A program made the translations under genes and the position numbers. The notes below the pieces were generated by a model. It saw only the letters and a list, made by a program, of their open reading frames with translations, did not search any database and had not been told where the DNA came from. Below are positions 63,926 through 64,000 of a stretch of 64,000 bases of DNA, one piece after another; position 1 is the first letter of the stretch, and the number at the start of each line of letters is the position of its first letter. Source of the DNA: Amycolatopsis mongoliensis (GTDB lineage: Bacteria; Actinomycetota; Actinomycetes; Mycobacteriales; Pseudonocardiaceae); the NCBI RefSeq assembly GCF_030285665.1, contig NZ_CP127295.1:4216001-4280000 (forward strand), in the 5' to 3' direction.

Positions 63926-64000
63926 CGAAGCTGCTTCTGGCCACGCGCAACGCGAAGAAGCTGGGCGAGCTTCGGCGGATCCTCGACGCCGAGGGGATTT
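63922..64000 (+). CDS. rdgB: Non-canonical purine NTP pyrophosphatase, 5' part
   Basis: Only the first 26 codons are in the window: [19 protein letters not shown] is the conserved start of the RdgB/HAM1 family that removes dITP and XTP. Gene order (rph-rdgB) agrees with mycobacteria. The 3' end lies beyond the window. Confidence 0.9.
   Translation, partial: MTKLLLATRNAKKLGELRRILDAEGI

Overview
The window is a GC-rich (about 70%) actinobacterial chromosome segment. Gene order and content point to Pseudonocardiaceae, most likely Amycolatopsis or a close relative. This is inference: two blocks follow the Mycobacterium tuberculosis order (atpB-atpC, DUF2550, PduO, murA at the left; dinG, pncB, clpS, DUF2017, P1 peptidase, mec, cysO, cysM, rhomboid, murI, Rv1339-like MBL, rph, rdgB at the right), while the intervening genes and the short intergenic repeats look like Amycolatopsis. 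Codon use and GC are uniform except around 24.08-24.4 kb, which is visibly more AT-rich. I found no rRNA, tRNA, CRISPR array, transposase or prophage.

Layout. 0-7.1 kb: F1Fo ATP synthase operon atpB-E-F-H-A-G-D-C (5' end cut). 7.1-11.4 kb: DUF2550 membrane protein, a small monooxygenase-like protein, an unusual EPSP synthase, PduO adenosyltransferase and MurA with an Asp in place of the fosfomycin-target Cys. 11.3-15.1 kb: a divergent TetR locus (SnoaL-like, NmrA-like reductase, alpha/beta hydrolase) with two clear palindromic operators, and a convergent ATC-hydrolase-like gene. 15-24 kb: tandem LysE exporters, PH-like protein, coenzyme-B12 ethylmalonyl-CoA mutase, isochorismatase-fold hydrolase, GlxA-type regulator, enoyl-CoA hydratase, Nudix, the NucS mismatch endonuclease, and a membrane-anchored L7/L12-like protein. 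24-33 kb: papain-like peptidase, SSS transporter pair, DUF3558 lipoprotein, PTS-type dihydroxyacetone kinase (dhaKLM), and a double 3-hydroxyacyl-CoA dehydrogenase. 33-43 kb: small operons including TrmO, a nucleoside deaminase, an LLM oxidoreductase, two Lrp regulators, a methionine-gamma-lyase-like enzyme, a phosphodiesterase and an opine-dehydrogenase-like protein. 43-48 kb: ctaD-serB and neighbours. 48-64 kb: dinG, bioY, eda-pncA-pncB, clpS block, the CysO/Mec/CysM cysteine pathway, arylamine N-acetyltransferase, rhomboid, murI, MBL phosphodiesterase, rph and the start of rdgB.

How the genes work together. Most of the window is housekeeping: energy (ATP synthase, cytochrome oxidase subunit I), NAD salvage (pncA, pncB), cell wall precursors (murA, murI), cysteine synthesis by the sulfur-carrier route (mec-cysO-cysM), serine synthesis (serB), RNA and nucleotide maintenance (rph, rdgB, trmO, pth2) and DNA repair (nucS, dinG). 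Adaptive functions are the dha operon, fatty-acid/acyl-CoA enzymes, amino-acid efflux and the TetR locus.

Expression signals. A strikingly large share of monocistronic or first genes have a TAnnnT -10 hexamer ending 6-8 nt before the ATG/GTG and no ribosome binding site, which is the signature of leaderless mRNAs. Genes inside operons instead use GTGA/ATGA/TGATG stop-start overlaps or a GGAGG site.

Most interesting places: four intergenic repeat structures (9.3, 40.3, 48.0 and 51.7 kb), the papain-like peptidase next to an AT-rich patch, the membrane protein ending in an L7/L12-like domain, the EPSP synthase variant, the hairpins between atpD and atpC, and a DUF2867 gene relic. No single unmistakably new multi-gene system is visible.
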